A stretch of DNA of 10,966 nt from Gammaproteobacteria bacterium. Its GTDB lineage: Bacteria; Pseudomonadota; Gammaproteobacteria; Pseudomonadales; M0112. The stretch's first letter is position 1; every line of letters begins with the position of its first letter. Made by a program: the position numbers and the translations under genes. Location of the stretch: contig SBFY01000182.1 of assembly GCA_006227085.1 (NCBI GenBank), forward strand, positions 1-10,966, in the 5' to 3' direction. A model generated the notes under the pieces. It saw nothing but the letters and a program-made list of their open reading frames with translations. It was not told the origin of the DNA and searched no databases. Below, piece by piece: positions 1 through 6,834 of this stretch.

Positions 1-1598
1 TGCGCTTGTGTGGTGAGTGACTCATTGAGTTCGAAAGCGGCTTCCAGCAGGTAGGGATGATCCGGGAACAGTTGCCAGAGGATGGGTAGGATGGCCTTAT
101 TGCTGGGGATCAGTGTCCAGAAAGGCTCAAACACCAGCACATCCTTGCGCAATAACACATCCACCAGGCGGGGCTGGCCAGAGGGTGGTGAAGCCGGGGC
201 GTGCAGCAGGGCACGCGTTTCATCCTCGCTGCATTCGGCACGTAACTGGTCGAGCGCAGTTTCCCAGGCCCAGGTTTTCCAGATCCACTGCACGCGCAAG
301 CCGTCGGCATCCACCACGTACCCTTCAGCATCCCAGCTGAGGCTCGACAGGCCGGTGATGATCTTGCAGGGAATGCCGGCTTTGGTTGCGGCCGATTGCA
401 TGTACAGGGCGTGATAGGTTTCTTCCGGGTCATCGTCCTGCAGGATGTGCAAGGTATGGCCCACGCCGGCACGACGCCAGGCATCGATCAGGTGCTGGTG
501 CAGGTCTTCACCCGGGTCCCAGCCGTCATCGATACCCACTGCCTCGGCCCAGCGCCCTTGCAGTTCACCGCATTCGAGATAACAGGAAGCGGAGTCAGCA
601 TTGTATTCATAGACCTTGAGGCCGCGTTCTGACATGGAAAAATCAAACCGGCCGGTGATCATCTGGTTGCGGCGGTTATTCCAGGACATCTGCAGTTTCG
701 GCCACACGGCGCGCGGGATGTTGAATTTCTCCAGCAGGCGTTCGTCCTGCATGACTACATCGGTGGCGTACAGGAACATCGCATGCAGTTCGTTGCTGGC
801 GCGCTTCAATTCCCTTTCAGCGGTTTCGGTCATGCAGAAATAACGTTGCTGGTCATTGCTGTCGGCGGTCAGCCATGGGCCGCCCATGCTGGCCAGGTAA
901 GCGTTATCGATCGGGTCAGATGCGTCCAGCCATGAGGCATCGGGTAGTGCCGCCGATTGCATTGGTAACAAGTTGAGCAGTTGCTGGTCGATATGGCGGC
1001 GCGGCCGTGCGTCCGTAGCGTCATCGGTCTGCAGCAGCCAGCCGAGAATGCATTCCTTGTCACTGCAGGCGATGTGATATCCGCCATTGCCATCGATGCT
1101 GACCGGCAATTCACGCGACCAGGGCTGGTCTTCCGGCCAGATATGGTCTTCCACGTTCTGTTCGACGAAACGGATGCGGTCCAGCAGCACTTCGGTGACC
1201 ACGGCGACATGGCCAGTGGTGTGGAAGTCGCCACCCTCATCCCAGATCAGCAGGCAGCCGGGTTCAGGTTGTCGGGCTGAGCCATTATCAAACGCGTGCA
1301 CCGGCAATAACACGCCATCATGGATGCGGCGGTAACTGCGGATTTCAAACAGGTCATAGGCCATGGCCACGTCTTCAAACACATAGCCTTTGTTGACGTA
1401 CAGCCAGCGGCGAGCCAGTTCCACACATTGCCATTTGTAGCCCATGAACAAGCCATCGACATAACTGCGGTAGCTGCGGCGGTCGGAAAACACATGCTTG
1501 TCAGCGCTGGGGTAATGCGAGGAAAACACCGCCACTTCGCCCGGGGCTGTGCCCAGCAGGGTGCCAAAGGGGGCGTGGTGATCGTGATCAATGCTCAT
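1..1598 (-). CDS. gss: Bifunctional glutathionylspermidine synthetase/amidase, C-terminus cut by window edge
   Basis: This cytosolic enzyme couples glutathione to spermidine using ATP (C-terminal ATP-grasp-like domain) and hydrolyses the product (N-terminal CHAP/NlpC-P60-type cysteine amidase). My translation gives 532 residues; the E. coli protein has about 619, so roughly 85 C-terminal residues lie outside. The amidase domain covers about residues 10-190. Cys58 in KWQCVELARR, His130 in TTGHVAVVT and Glu146 in FVEQN form the expected triad, each one residue before the E. coli positions. The synthetase domain starts near residue 225. It contains MITGRFDFSMSERGLKVYEY (residues 313-332) followed by NADSASC, the signature substrate/Mg-ATP-binding segment, with Arg317, Asp319, Glu331 and Asn333. 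The start ATG overlaps the stop of the upstream membrane protein gene (ATGA) and has no clear Shine-Dalgarno of its own, which suggests translational coupling. No frameshift is visible. Identification is very secure. Confidence 0.95.
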   Translation of the reverse strand, partial: MSIDHDHHAPFGTLLGTAPGEVAVFSSHYPSADKHVFSDRRSYRSYVDGLFMGYKWQCVELARRWLYVNKGYVFEDVAMAYDLFEIRSYRRIHDGVLLPVHAFDNGSARQPEPGCLLIWDEGGDFHTTGHVAVVTEVLLDRIRFVEQNVEDHIWPEDQPWSRELPVSIDGNGGYHIACSDKECILGWLLQTDDATDARPRRHIDQQLLNLLPMQSAALPDASWLDASDPIDNAYLASMGGPWLTADSNDQQRYFCMTETAERELKRASNELHAMFLYATDVVMQDERLLEKFNIPRAVWPKLQMSWNNRRNQMITGRFDFSMSERGLKVYEYNADSASCYLECGELQGRWAEAVGIDDGWDPGEDLHQHLIDAWRRAGVGHTLHILQDDDPEETYHALYMQSAATKAGIPCKIITGLSSLSWDAEGYVVDADGLRVQWIWKTWAWETALDQLRAECSEDETRALLHAPASPPSGQPRLVDVLLRKDVLVFEPFWTLIPSNKAILPILWQLFPDHPYLLEAAFELNESLTTQA

Positions 1599-2725
1599 CG
1601 ACGGGTGGGCAGGAATCGCAACAACACGATGACGGGAACAGCCAAGGCATACAGGTACAGGTATTGGTGGGATTGCAGCAGCATGGGCACTGACAGCAAA
1701 GCCAGTGCCAGCAAGACTGCGATGATACCGATCGCTTTTTGCACCGGCTGCCGGTTGAAGGCTACCAGCAAGACATAGGCTGGAGCCACGATGCCGTAAA
1801 AAGCCATGAAGCAGCGATAGAGTGCTTCATTGATGGTGATTCCGAATGGCAAGGCGATATCACCGATCAGGATTGAAACCAGCACGGGGAGGGTAACTGC
1901 CAATAACCAGGGTGATGAGGCAAGGCTGCTAGCCTGTAAACGGCGTGCATGCACAATCCAGGTGAAGCCGGCTTGCAGGATCAGGAAGGTCAGCACACCT
2001 TTGAGGTAATTGGCGAGAGCGCCCGCTGTCTGCCCCAGTAGCAATGCAGCCACCTCATCACGATACGCCAGTGCAAAGACCAGCATCACGCCAAAAAACA
2101 ACGGGAATCCCAGGGCAAAACTCCAGCGTCCACCTTGGCCTTCACTGGATTGCATGACCTGGTGAAAGGTGATGTCGAGATAAGGACAGAGCAGGAAGCC
2201 GAATAGCAATATTGGCAAGGCATACAAACTGGCCGGATGGAATTCGCTGAATTCGGCCATCAAGGTATCGACAAGCTGTGCCTGCGGGGAAACCAGTAAA
2301 TACACAGCGAAGGCTGCAATCGATAGCACCCACACGGCAGCCGCACTGGTTTGCAAGCCGGCGTTATCCTTGCTGCCACCCAACCACAGGGCGAGCAAGG
2401 CCAGTAACGGTGCTGCGGCCAGCCAGCCGGGCATGCGGGTCATCGCCCAGCCGATGAAGAAGGCCTGGAAAGCCATGGTGACCAGTGAAAACAGTGCGCA
2501 GGCTTTCTGGTTGGCATCAACAAAGGCGCGGCTGCGTTCTGCATTGGCAATCACAAAGCCAAAGGCGGTTGCACCGCTGACATTGCATAACCAGAAAATC
2601 AGCCACGCACCGTTGTTGAAATCCTTGTGCAGGATGACCGGCAGGAACATGCCGATACACCAGGTCCAGGATGCGGCGAGATAAAAAGCCCAGCCCAGAC
2701 GCTGTGCGACGGCAGGCTTGTGCAT
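1595..2725 (-). CDS. Polytopic inner-membrane protein of unknown function
   Basis: The 376-residue protein is almost wholly hydrophobic. I count about 11-12 likely membrane segments, near residues 10-30, 38-60, 76-97, 100-116, 127-147, 167-190, 203-223, 226-256, 267-290, 297-320, 328-346 and 351-372. Charged residues sit in short loops, and the C-terminus is basic (LPTRR). A conspicuous polar patch inside segment 6, FLLCPYLDITFH (about residues 177-188), and the tract GDIALPFGITINEALYR (about residues 285-301) look like candidate functional sites. I do not recognise the family. The length and helix count would fit a transporter-like fold, but no transporter signature is evident. It is the middle gene of a three-gene operon: its ATG directly follows the TAA of the DUF4442-like gene, and its TGA overlaps the gss ATG by four bases. 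A link to glutathionylspermidine, polyamines or thiols is inferred from position only. Confidence 0.85.
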   Translation of the reverse strand: MHKPAVAQRLGWAFYLAASWTWCIGMFLPVILHKDFNNGAWLIFWLCNVSGATAFGFVIANAERSRAFVDANQKACALFSLVTMAFQAFFIGWAMTRMPGWLAAAPLLALLALWLGGSKDNAGLQTSAAAVWVLSIAAFAVYLLVSPQAQLVDTLMAEFSEFHPASLYALPILLFGFLLCPYLDITFHQVMQSSEGQGGRWSFALGFPLFFGVMLVFALAYRDEVAALLLGQTAGALANYLKGVLTFLILQAGFTWIVHARRLQASSLASSPWLLAVTLPVLVSILIGDIALPFGITINEALYRCFMAFYGIVAPAYVLLVAFNRQPVQKAIGIIAVLLALALLSVPMLLQSHQYLYLYALAVPVIVLLRFLPTRR

Positions 2726-3358
2726 TTACCGGCTCTTCAGTTGGCGACGTTGACGGGTACGCAGGTAGCCCAGCGGACGGGCATGGAAAGTGGCAATCGC
2801 GGTACCGATCTTGCGTTTGATCTGGCCTTTCGGGTCCAGCTCGTAAATTTCGGTTGCCAGGTCGATGGTGAACGGCTTGAGTGCGCTGATCATTTCCTTG
2901 ACCTGGTCATTCAGGGCAACAACGTACTTCACCGGGCCATTGCAGGAATAACGGAAGTTGTAGCTCAGCTTCTTGCAGACAATCTGGAACTGGCCTTCGC
3001 TGGCGTAGAAGAGGTAGCCACCGGCAGCCACTTCGCAATTACCCAGCAGGGCAGCGCCTGCCATGGTGCCGTAGGAATTGCGGTTGAAGCGGCGGAAGGG
3101 CAGTACGGCTTCGAAGTGTTCCGGGGTGAAGCGCATGCGGATGCCACTCAGGAATACCGCGGGCATGCAGAAGAACGCCAGCAGGGAATTCCAGAAGGCA
3201 TTTTTTGTCGACAGCCGGGCCGCAAAGGATTCGATCTTCTGGAAGAAGGTCAGGCGGATTTCGCCCACTTCGCTATCCACACCTTGCAGGGTGGGTGCCT
3301 GGGTGACGTTCAGCGGCTCATCAGCCTGTTCAGTGGTTTGCGGGTTCATCGAATTCAT
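2726..3358 (-). CDS. Hotdog-fold protein, DUF4442/PaaI-thioesterase-like
   Basis: The 210-residue protein has a polar N-terminal tail (residues 1-35), then a hydrophobic helix (about 52-72, FWNSLLAFFCMPAVFLSGI), then a single hotdog domain (about 72-195). The motif PFRRFNRNSYGTMAGAALL (residues 87-105) matches the Asn-x-x-Gly-Thr-x-x-Gly start of the central hotdog helix that is typical of DUF4442 and related PaaI/YiiD-like thioesterases. Beta strands with alternating hydrophobic residues follow. A catalytic Asp/Glu like that of the PaaI group is not certain; Asn107 and Glu109 lie in the helix where active residues would be expected. The tail is strongly basic (RTRQRRQLKSR). The ATG at 3358 is preferred to the one at 3349 because a GGGG-containing purine tract lies about 10 bases upstream of it. 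It is the first gene of the operon with the membrane protein and gss. Substrate unknown; thioesterase activity is inferred from fold only. Confidence 0.75.
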   Translation of the reverse strand: MNSMNPQTTEQADEPLNVTQAPTLQGVDSEVGEIRLTFFQKIESFAARLSTKNAFWNSLLAFFCMPAVFLSGIRMRFTPEHFEAVLPFRRFNRNSYGTMAGAALLGNCEVAAGGYLFYASEGQFQIVCKKLSYNFRYSCNGPVKYVVALNDQVKEMISALKPFTIDLATEIYELDPKGQIKRKIGTAIATFHARPLGYLRTRQRRQLKSR

Positions 3359-3385
3359 GGTGCAACTACCCCATTGCTCATTCCT

Positions 3386-3391
3386 ATTCTA
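3386..3391 (-). promoter_or_regulatory. Possible -10 box for the DUF4442/membrane/gss operon
   Basis: On the minus strand this reads TAGAAT, five of six matches to TATAAT, and lies 27 bases upstream of the ATG at 3358. The space between the terminator at 3412 and this ATG is only about 50 bases, so a promoter for the operon should lie here. No good -35 hexamer is visible at 16-18 bases (the best is TTTCCC or similar), so the call is weak. Confidence 0.3.
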
Positions 3392-3411
3392 GCGGAACAT
3401 TCCAGAACGGG

Positions 3412-3439
3412 AAAATAAAAAGCCGCCCGAAGGCGGCTT
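3412..3439 (-). terminator. Intrinsic terminator after the FadE28-like gene
   Basis: A perfect 8-bp stem, AAGCCGCC/GGCGGCTT (3420-3427 and 3432-3439), encloses the tetraloop CGAA. On the minus strand it is followed by a T-rich run (TTTTATTTT). It lies about 40 bases downstream of the stop codon of the minus-strand dehydrogenase. It separates the regulator/dehydrogenase unit from the gss operon, which is read in the same direction. Confidence 0.85.
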
Positions 3440-3480
3440 CCTGCCATCTCCCCATATCCGGGCCCGCTGATGGGCGGGGT

Positions 3481-4629
3481 TCAGACGTCCAGTGCGGCGG
3501 AACCGACCGTGTTATCGGCCGCAAACAGGGCGCCCAGTTTCTGCAGCTGCACATTGCCGCCACCGAGCATGAAGCCGATGTGCTTGGCCCACAGGAAGAA
3601 GCGGTGGATCGGGAACTCCACGTCCGAGCCCATGCCACCATGCAGGTGCTGGGTCGCATGCACCACGCGATGTCCGCCCTGGCAGGCAAACCACTTGGCG
3701 GCACGCACTTCAGCATTGGCACGACGGCCATCGGCCAGGCGCCACATGGCCTGCCAACTGGTGGAGCGCATGGCTTCCACATCGATATAGGCATCGGCAG
3801 CACGCATGGCCACGGCCTGGAAACTGCCAATCGGTACCCCGAACTGCTTGCGCTCGCCGGTGAAGGCAGCGGTACGGCGCAGGGCTTCCTCGGTCACGCC
3901 GACTTGCATCGCGCAGAGCGCGGCATCGGCGTATTGCTCCAGCCACTCGATGATGCAGGCGCCTTCGCCCGGCTTGCCGAGTACGCTGTCGGCAGCCACG
4001 GTGACGCCCTTGAAGGTAAGGCTGGCTTCGTTTTCACCCAATGAGGTGCGCTGGGTCTCTTTCGACAGCCCCTGGGCATTGGCTTCAACGATGAATACGG
4101 TGGTCTTGCCATCGGCGGTCACGGCCGGTACCAGGATGGCATCGGCGATATTGCCATCGGGCACGCAGGCCTTGCTGCCGTTCAGCACCCAGCTGTCGCC
4201 TTTGGCGTCGGCTGTCACGACGGGCGCGACGGCGGCATTCATGCCAAGTTCGGCCACGGCAGCGGTCAGTTTCACCTCACCGGCAGCCAGCGGGGACAGC
4301 CAGCGGGTTTTCTGCGCATCCGTACCATAAGCCGCGATGGGCAGGCCACCCAGTACCAGGCTGGAGAACAGCGGGGTCGGCGCCACACGGCGGCCTTGCT
4401 CTTCCAGGATCAGGCACAGTTCAACAAAGCCCAGCCCAGTGCCACCAAAGGCTTCCGGCACACAGATCCCGAGCAAGCCCTGTTCGGCCAGTGTGCCCCA
4501 GAGGGCATCGTCATAGGTCTTGCCGGTGCGGGAGAAATCCAGCAGGAATTCATCGGTGGCGCGATCGGTGAAGATCTGGTGCGCCAGGTCACGGATGGCG
4601 TTCTGGTCTTCGCTGAAGGTGAAATCCAT
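3481..4629 (-). CDS. Acyl-CoA dehydrogenase subunit, FadE28/ChsE1-like (partner half of a heteromeric enzyme)
   Basis: The 382-residue protein has the full acyl-CoA dehydrogenase layout: N-terminal helical domain (about 1-115), beta barrel (about 120-220), C-terminal helical domain (about 225-375). It keeps the Arg and Gln of the FAD-contacting segment RKQFGVPIGSFQ (residues 260-271) and the QHLHGGMG...PIHRFFLWAK tract (about 327-349), which is typical of FadE28-type subunits. It lacks two essentials. The flavin-contacting TEP-x-AGSD motif is replaced by VAELGMNAAVAP (about 125-136), and the helix position that holds the catalytic Glu in its partner is Ala here (near 234-236, in YADAALC). It should therefore be inactive alone and form one enzyme with the plus-strand subunit at 5626-6801, as the M. 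tuberculosis FadE28-FadE29 pair does. A good Shine-Dalgarno (GAGGAG) lies seven bases before the ATG. It follows the TetR gene by 52 bases and ends at a terminator. Family is certain; subtype is probable. Confidence 0.9.
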   Translation of the reverse strand: MDFTFSEDQNAIRDLAHQIFTDRATDEFLLDFSRTGKTYDDALWGTLAEQGLLGICVPEAFGGTGLGFVELCLILEEQGRRVAPTPLFSSLVLGGLPIAAYGTDAQKTRWLSPLAAGEVKLTAAVAELGMNAAVAPVVTADAKGDSWVLNGSKACVPDGNIADAILVPAVTADGKTTVFIVEANAQGLSKETQRTSLGENEASLTFKGVTVAADSVLGKPGEGACIIEWLEQYADAALCAMQVGVTEEALRRTAAFTGERKQFGVPIGSFQAVAMRAADAYIDVEAMRSTSWQAMWRLADGRRANAEVRAAKWFACQGGHRVVHATQHLHGGMGSDVEFPIHRFFLWAKHIGFMLGGGNVQLQKLGALFAADNTVGSAALDV

Positions 4630-4681
4630 GGTGTTGCTCCTCTGGGTATCCGTGCGGCTACGCGCGACGGTTCATTTGGGT

Positions 4682-5416
4682 TCAGTGAACGGGTTTCAGG
4701 GGTTTGCTCATATCCAGTAACTGGCTGGTGTAGGCCAGTCGTTCGGCCGGCGGGTTCTGCAGGAACAACCCGCGATAGAACATCACGGCCAGTAATTCAG
4801 CCATTTCGGCCTGCTTGACCGGATGACGGGTCAGGGCAGGGTCCTGGTGGATGTAGTAATCCCGCAGGATGGATTCGCCACTGCCGGCCAGCGTGTACAC
4901 CGCCAGCAAGGCCTGGTGCTCGCTGAGGCCGGCCTGCGGGAACAGTTTCGGCATGCGCTGCACCAGCCAGTTCAATTGCTGGTGGAAATGGTCGCGCAGC
5001 AGGGCGCCGAAGTCGGCATCTTCATCGGCCAGCTGCAGCAGGCAACGCATCACGCCCGGGTGTTCGGCATAGCTTTTCACCGCCAGCTGGTTGTGGGCGA
5101 GGATGCGCCCATACCAGTCGCCCTTGGCGACATCCTTTTCAATGGCATCGAGGTTCTGGCTGGCGGCCACGAAATCGGTCAGGACTTCGATGGTCAGCGA
5201 CTTGAGATCCGGGAAGTAGTGGTAAAACAGCCCGGTCGCCACACCGGCAGCCTCGGTCACGTCAGCCACCCGCATCTTGTGGTAACCCACGCGCTCCAGT
5301 ACCTGCAGGGCCGCTTTTTTCAGCTTGTCGCGGGCCTGTGCGCCACGGGCGCTGCGGGCTTCACCATCCGCGGTGCTGCCGGCAGGAATCGCGCTGCTTG
5401 TCTGTTTGCTCGCCAT
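4682..5416 (-). CDS. TetR-family transcriptional repressor
   Basis: From the chosen ATG the protein has 244 residues. After a polar N-terminal tail (1-30), the DNA-binding domain runs from about 31 to 78: a first helix (ARDKLKKAALQVLERVGY), then the helix-turn-helix MRVADVTEAAGVATGLFYHY (48-67) and FPDLKSLTIEVL, a textbook TetR_N signature. The rest is an all-helical ligand-binding/dimerisation domain without a recognisable subfamily signature. The frame stays open upstream to an ATG at 5476, which would add a hydrophobic 20-residue N-terminus. That ATG lies upstream of the predicted transcription start, so I reject it. The gene lies between the two dehydrogenase subunit genes and probably controls both directions. 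The ligand is probably a CoA-ester intermediate of the pathway, as for KstR/KstR2-type regulators; that is inference. Similarity to KstR itself cannot be claimed. Confidence 0.92.
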   Translation of the reverse strand: MASKQTSSAIPAGSTADGEARSARGAQARDKLKKAALQVLERVGYHKMRVADVTEAAGVATGLFYHYFPDLKSLTIEVLTDFVAASQNLDAIEKDVAKGDWYGRILAHNQLAVKSYAEHPGVMRCLLQLADEDADFGALLRDHFHQQLNWLVQRMPKLFPQAGLSEHQALLAVYTLAGSGESILRDYYIHQDPALTRHPVKQAEMAELLAVMFYRGLFLQNPPAERLAYTSQLLDMSKPLKPVH

Positions 5417-5444
5417 GGCCGCCAGTATGCAAAAAAAGATTGAA

Positions 5445-5462
5445 ATTGAATACAAATTCAAT
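5445..5462. promoter_or_regulatory. Putative TetR operator, 18-bp palindrome
   Basis: The sequence ATTGAATACAAATTCAAT is a perfect inverted repeat with 7-bp arms and a 4-bp spacer. One extra direct copy of the half-site (ATTGAA) abuts it at 5439-5444. It begins immediately downstream of the tetR -10 box and covers the expected transcription start. Such placement is typical for autorepression. The motif differs from the published consensus for KstR and KstR2 as I remember them. Confidence 0.65.
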
Positions 5463-5489
5463 ATTATAGTATCCATTGCTGCCTTGCAA
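5463..5489 (-). promoter_or_regulatory. Promoter of the tetR/FadE28-like unit
   Basis: On the minus strand a perfect -10 hexamer TATAAT (5468-5463) is preceded by TTGCAA (5489-5484) at 15 bases, a 4/6 match to TTGACA with a shorter than ideal spacer. Initiation near 5455 would give a leader of about 40 bases before the ATG at 5416. The operator palindrome begins at the base next to the -10 box. Confidence 0.6.
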
Positions 5490-5503
5490 TCACCAGATAT
5501 AGC
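5476..5503 (+). promoter_or_regulatory. Weak candidate promoter of the plus-strand degradation operon
   Basis: TTGCTG (5476-5481) and TATAGC (5498-5503) are 16 bases apart, with 3/6 and 4/6 matches to consensus. This would place it back to back with the tetR promoter and leave a long leader of about 115 bases before the GTG at 5626. No better sigma-70 pair was found between 5477 and 5615, so the real promoter may be activator dependent or of another class. Confidence 0.25.
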
Positions 5504-5608
5504 GTTTCCCTTGTGTTCCCCAAAGGTGATTGGGACGGTCAGGAATGTAGCAACATGCTGGCGCTATTACCGGCGTATGGGCCCTTGAGTGGGCTTTCGC
5601 CATGTCCC

Positions 5609-5624
5609 ATTGATGGAGGTCAAT
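5609..5624 (+). promoter_or_regulatory. Shine-Dalgarno in a small hairpin loop before a GTG start
   Basis: GGAGG (5615-5619) lies six bases before the GTG at 5626 and decides this start. It is flanked by the 5-bp inverted repeat ATTGA (5609-5613) and TCAAT (5620-5624), so it would sit in the loop TGGAGG. The stem is short and A/U rich, so any effect on translation is uncertain. Confidence 0.45.
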
Positions 5625-5625
5625 C

Positions 5626-6801
5626 GTGTTTATTGATTACACCGACGAGCAGAAAGCACTCCGCAAGGAATTGCGTACCTATTTCTCCAAGCTGATGACG
5701 CCGGACGTGCGTGAGGAAATCCGCGGCAAGGAAAGCGGCGAGCTGTTTAACCGCCTGATCAAGCAGATGGGTACGGATGGCTGGCTGGCCATCGGCTGGC
5801 CGAAGGAATATGGCGGCCAGGGTCGCACCACGCAGGAACAGCTGGTCTTCTTTGAAGAAGCCTTGCTGGCCGGTGCGCCGATCCCGTTCGTGACCCTCAA
5901 CACCGTGGGTCCGGCACTGATGAGCTACGGCTCCGAAGAGCACAAGAAACAATTCCTGCCCGGTATTGCTGCCGGCACCATGCATTTTGCGATCGGTTAC
6001 ACCGAGCCGAATGCCGGTACCGACCTGGCCGCGCTGGGCACCACGGCCGTGAAGGATGGCGACCACTACATCATCAATGGCACCAAGGTGTTCACCAGCG
6101 GTGCGGAAGGCGCGGATTATGTCTGGCTGGCTTGCCGTACCGATAACGAGGCGCCCAAGCACAAGGGCATCACGATGTTCATCGTGGATGCGAAGAGCAA
6201 GGGTTTCTCGGTAGCCCCGATTCATACTGTCGGCGGTTTCCGTACCAACATGACCTATTACGAGAATGTGCGTGTGCACGAGTCGATGATCGTCGGCCAG
6301 CTGAACAAGGGCTGGCAGCTGATCACCGCCCAGCTGAACCACGAGCGCGTGGGCCTGGCCGCATGGGGTATCAATGGCTGGAGCCTGTTCCGCCGCACGA
6401 TGGAGTGGGCACGTACCGCCAATGATGCGGGTGTTCGCCCGATCGATGATGTGGGTGTGCAGATGAACCTGGCAGAAGCCTACAGCCGCCTCGAAGCGAT
6501 GCGCGTCCTCAATGCCCGTATGGCCTGGGAACTCGATCGCGATGCCATGAACATGAACCCGGCACTGGCGTCTGGCCTCAAGGTGTACAGCACCGAGGCG
6601 ATGATTGAAGTCTGCCGCCTGCTGATGGAAGTGATTGGTCCGGCATCACTGGTGCGCTCGAAAAACTCCGCTGCGGTATTGGCCGGTGATCTTGAGCACG
6701 AATACCGCCGTTGCCAGATCAATACCTTTGGTGGTGGTGTGAATGAAATCCAGCGCGGGCTGGTGGCCAACTTCGGTTTGGGCATGCCGCGTCATCGTTA
6801 A
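5626..6801 (+). CDS. Acyl-CoA dehydrogenase subunit, FadE29/ChsE2-like (catalytic half)
   Basis: The 391-residue flavoprotein should introduce the alpha-beta double bond into an acyl-CoA side chain. N-terminal helices span about 1-115, the beta barrel about 120-225, C-terminal helices about 230-385. It has the flavin/substrate motif GYTEPNAGTDL (124-134), Glu240 in LNHERVGLAA at the isovaleryl-CoA-dehydrogenase-type catalytic base position, and the end motif FGGGVNEIQRGLV (368-380). It lacks the usual Arg-x-x-Phe-Gly...Phe-Gln FAD-contacting segment; residues 263-281 read instead RTANDAGVRPIDDVGVQMN. The minus-strand subunit at 3481-4629 has exactly this missing element and lacks those present here, so the two probably form an alpha2-beta2 enzyme. 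Start is GTG, set by GGAGG six bases upstream. It is the first gene of a four-gene operon; the next gene starts 33 bases after the stop. Bile-acid degraders call such subunits Scd. Confidence 0.92.
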   Translation: MFIDYTDEQKALRKELRTYFSKLMTPDVREEIRGKESGELFNRLIKQMGTDGWLAIGWPKEYGGQGRTTQEQLVFFEEALLAGAPIPFVTLNTVGPALMSYGSEEHKKQFLPGIAAGTMHFAIGYTEPNAGTDLAALGTTAVKDGDHYIINGTKVFTSGAEGADYVWLACRTDNEAPKHKGITMFIVDAKSKGFSVAPIHTVGGFRTNMTYYENVRVHESMIVGQLNKGWQLITAQLNHERVGLAAWGINGWSLFRRTMEWARTANDAGVRPIDDVGVQMNLAEAYSRLEAMRVLNARMAWELDRDAMNMNPALASGLKVYSTEAMIEVCRLLMEVIGPASLVRSKNSAAVLAGDLEHEYRRCQINTFGGGVNEIQRGLVANFGLGMPRHR

Positions 6802-6834
6802 ACCCGTCATTGAGTTACGAGAAAGGAACAGGAA

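Noticed and set aside
1320..1778. Plus-strand open frame of 152 codons, and several shorter ones between 82 and 1335
   Set aside because: All are antisense or out of frame to gss, whose amidase and synthetase motifs are continuous from 1598 to the window edge.
2627..3418. Plus-strand open frame of 263 codons
   Set aside because: It lies antisense to the DUF4442-like gene and the start of the membrane protein gene, which have coherent fold motifs and operon junctions. Its composition shows no domain pattern.
5417..5476. Upstream ATG at 5476 giving a hydrophobic N-terminal extension to the TetR protein, resembling a membrane anchor
   Set aside because: The added segment is encoded by the A/T-rich promoter and operator DNA, and the ATG lies upstream of the predicted transcription start. 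TetR proteins do not normally have it.
5620..6342. Minus-strand open frame of 240 codons
   Set aside because: It is the antisense image of the FadE29-like dehydrogenase, rich in His/Arg/Gln as usual for such shadows, and has no recognisable motif.
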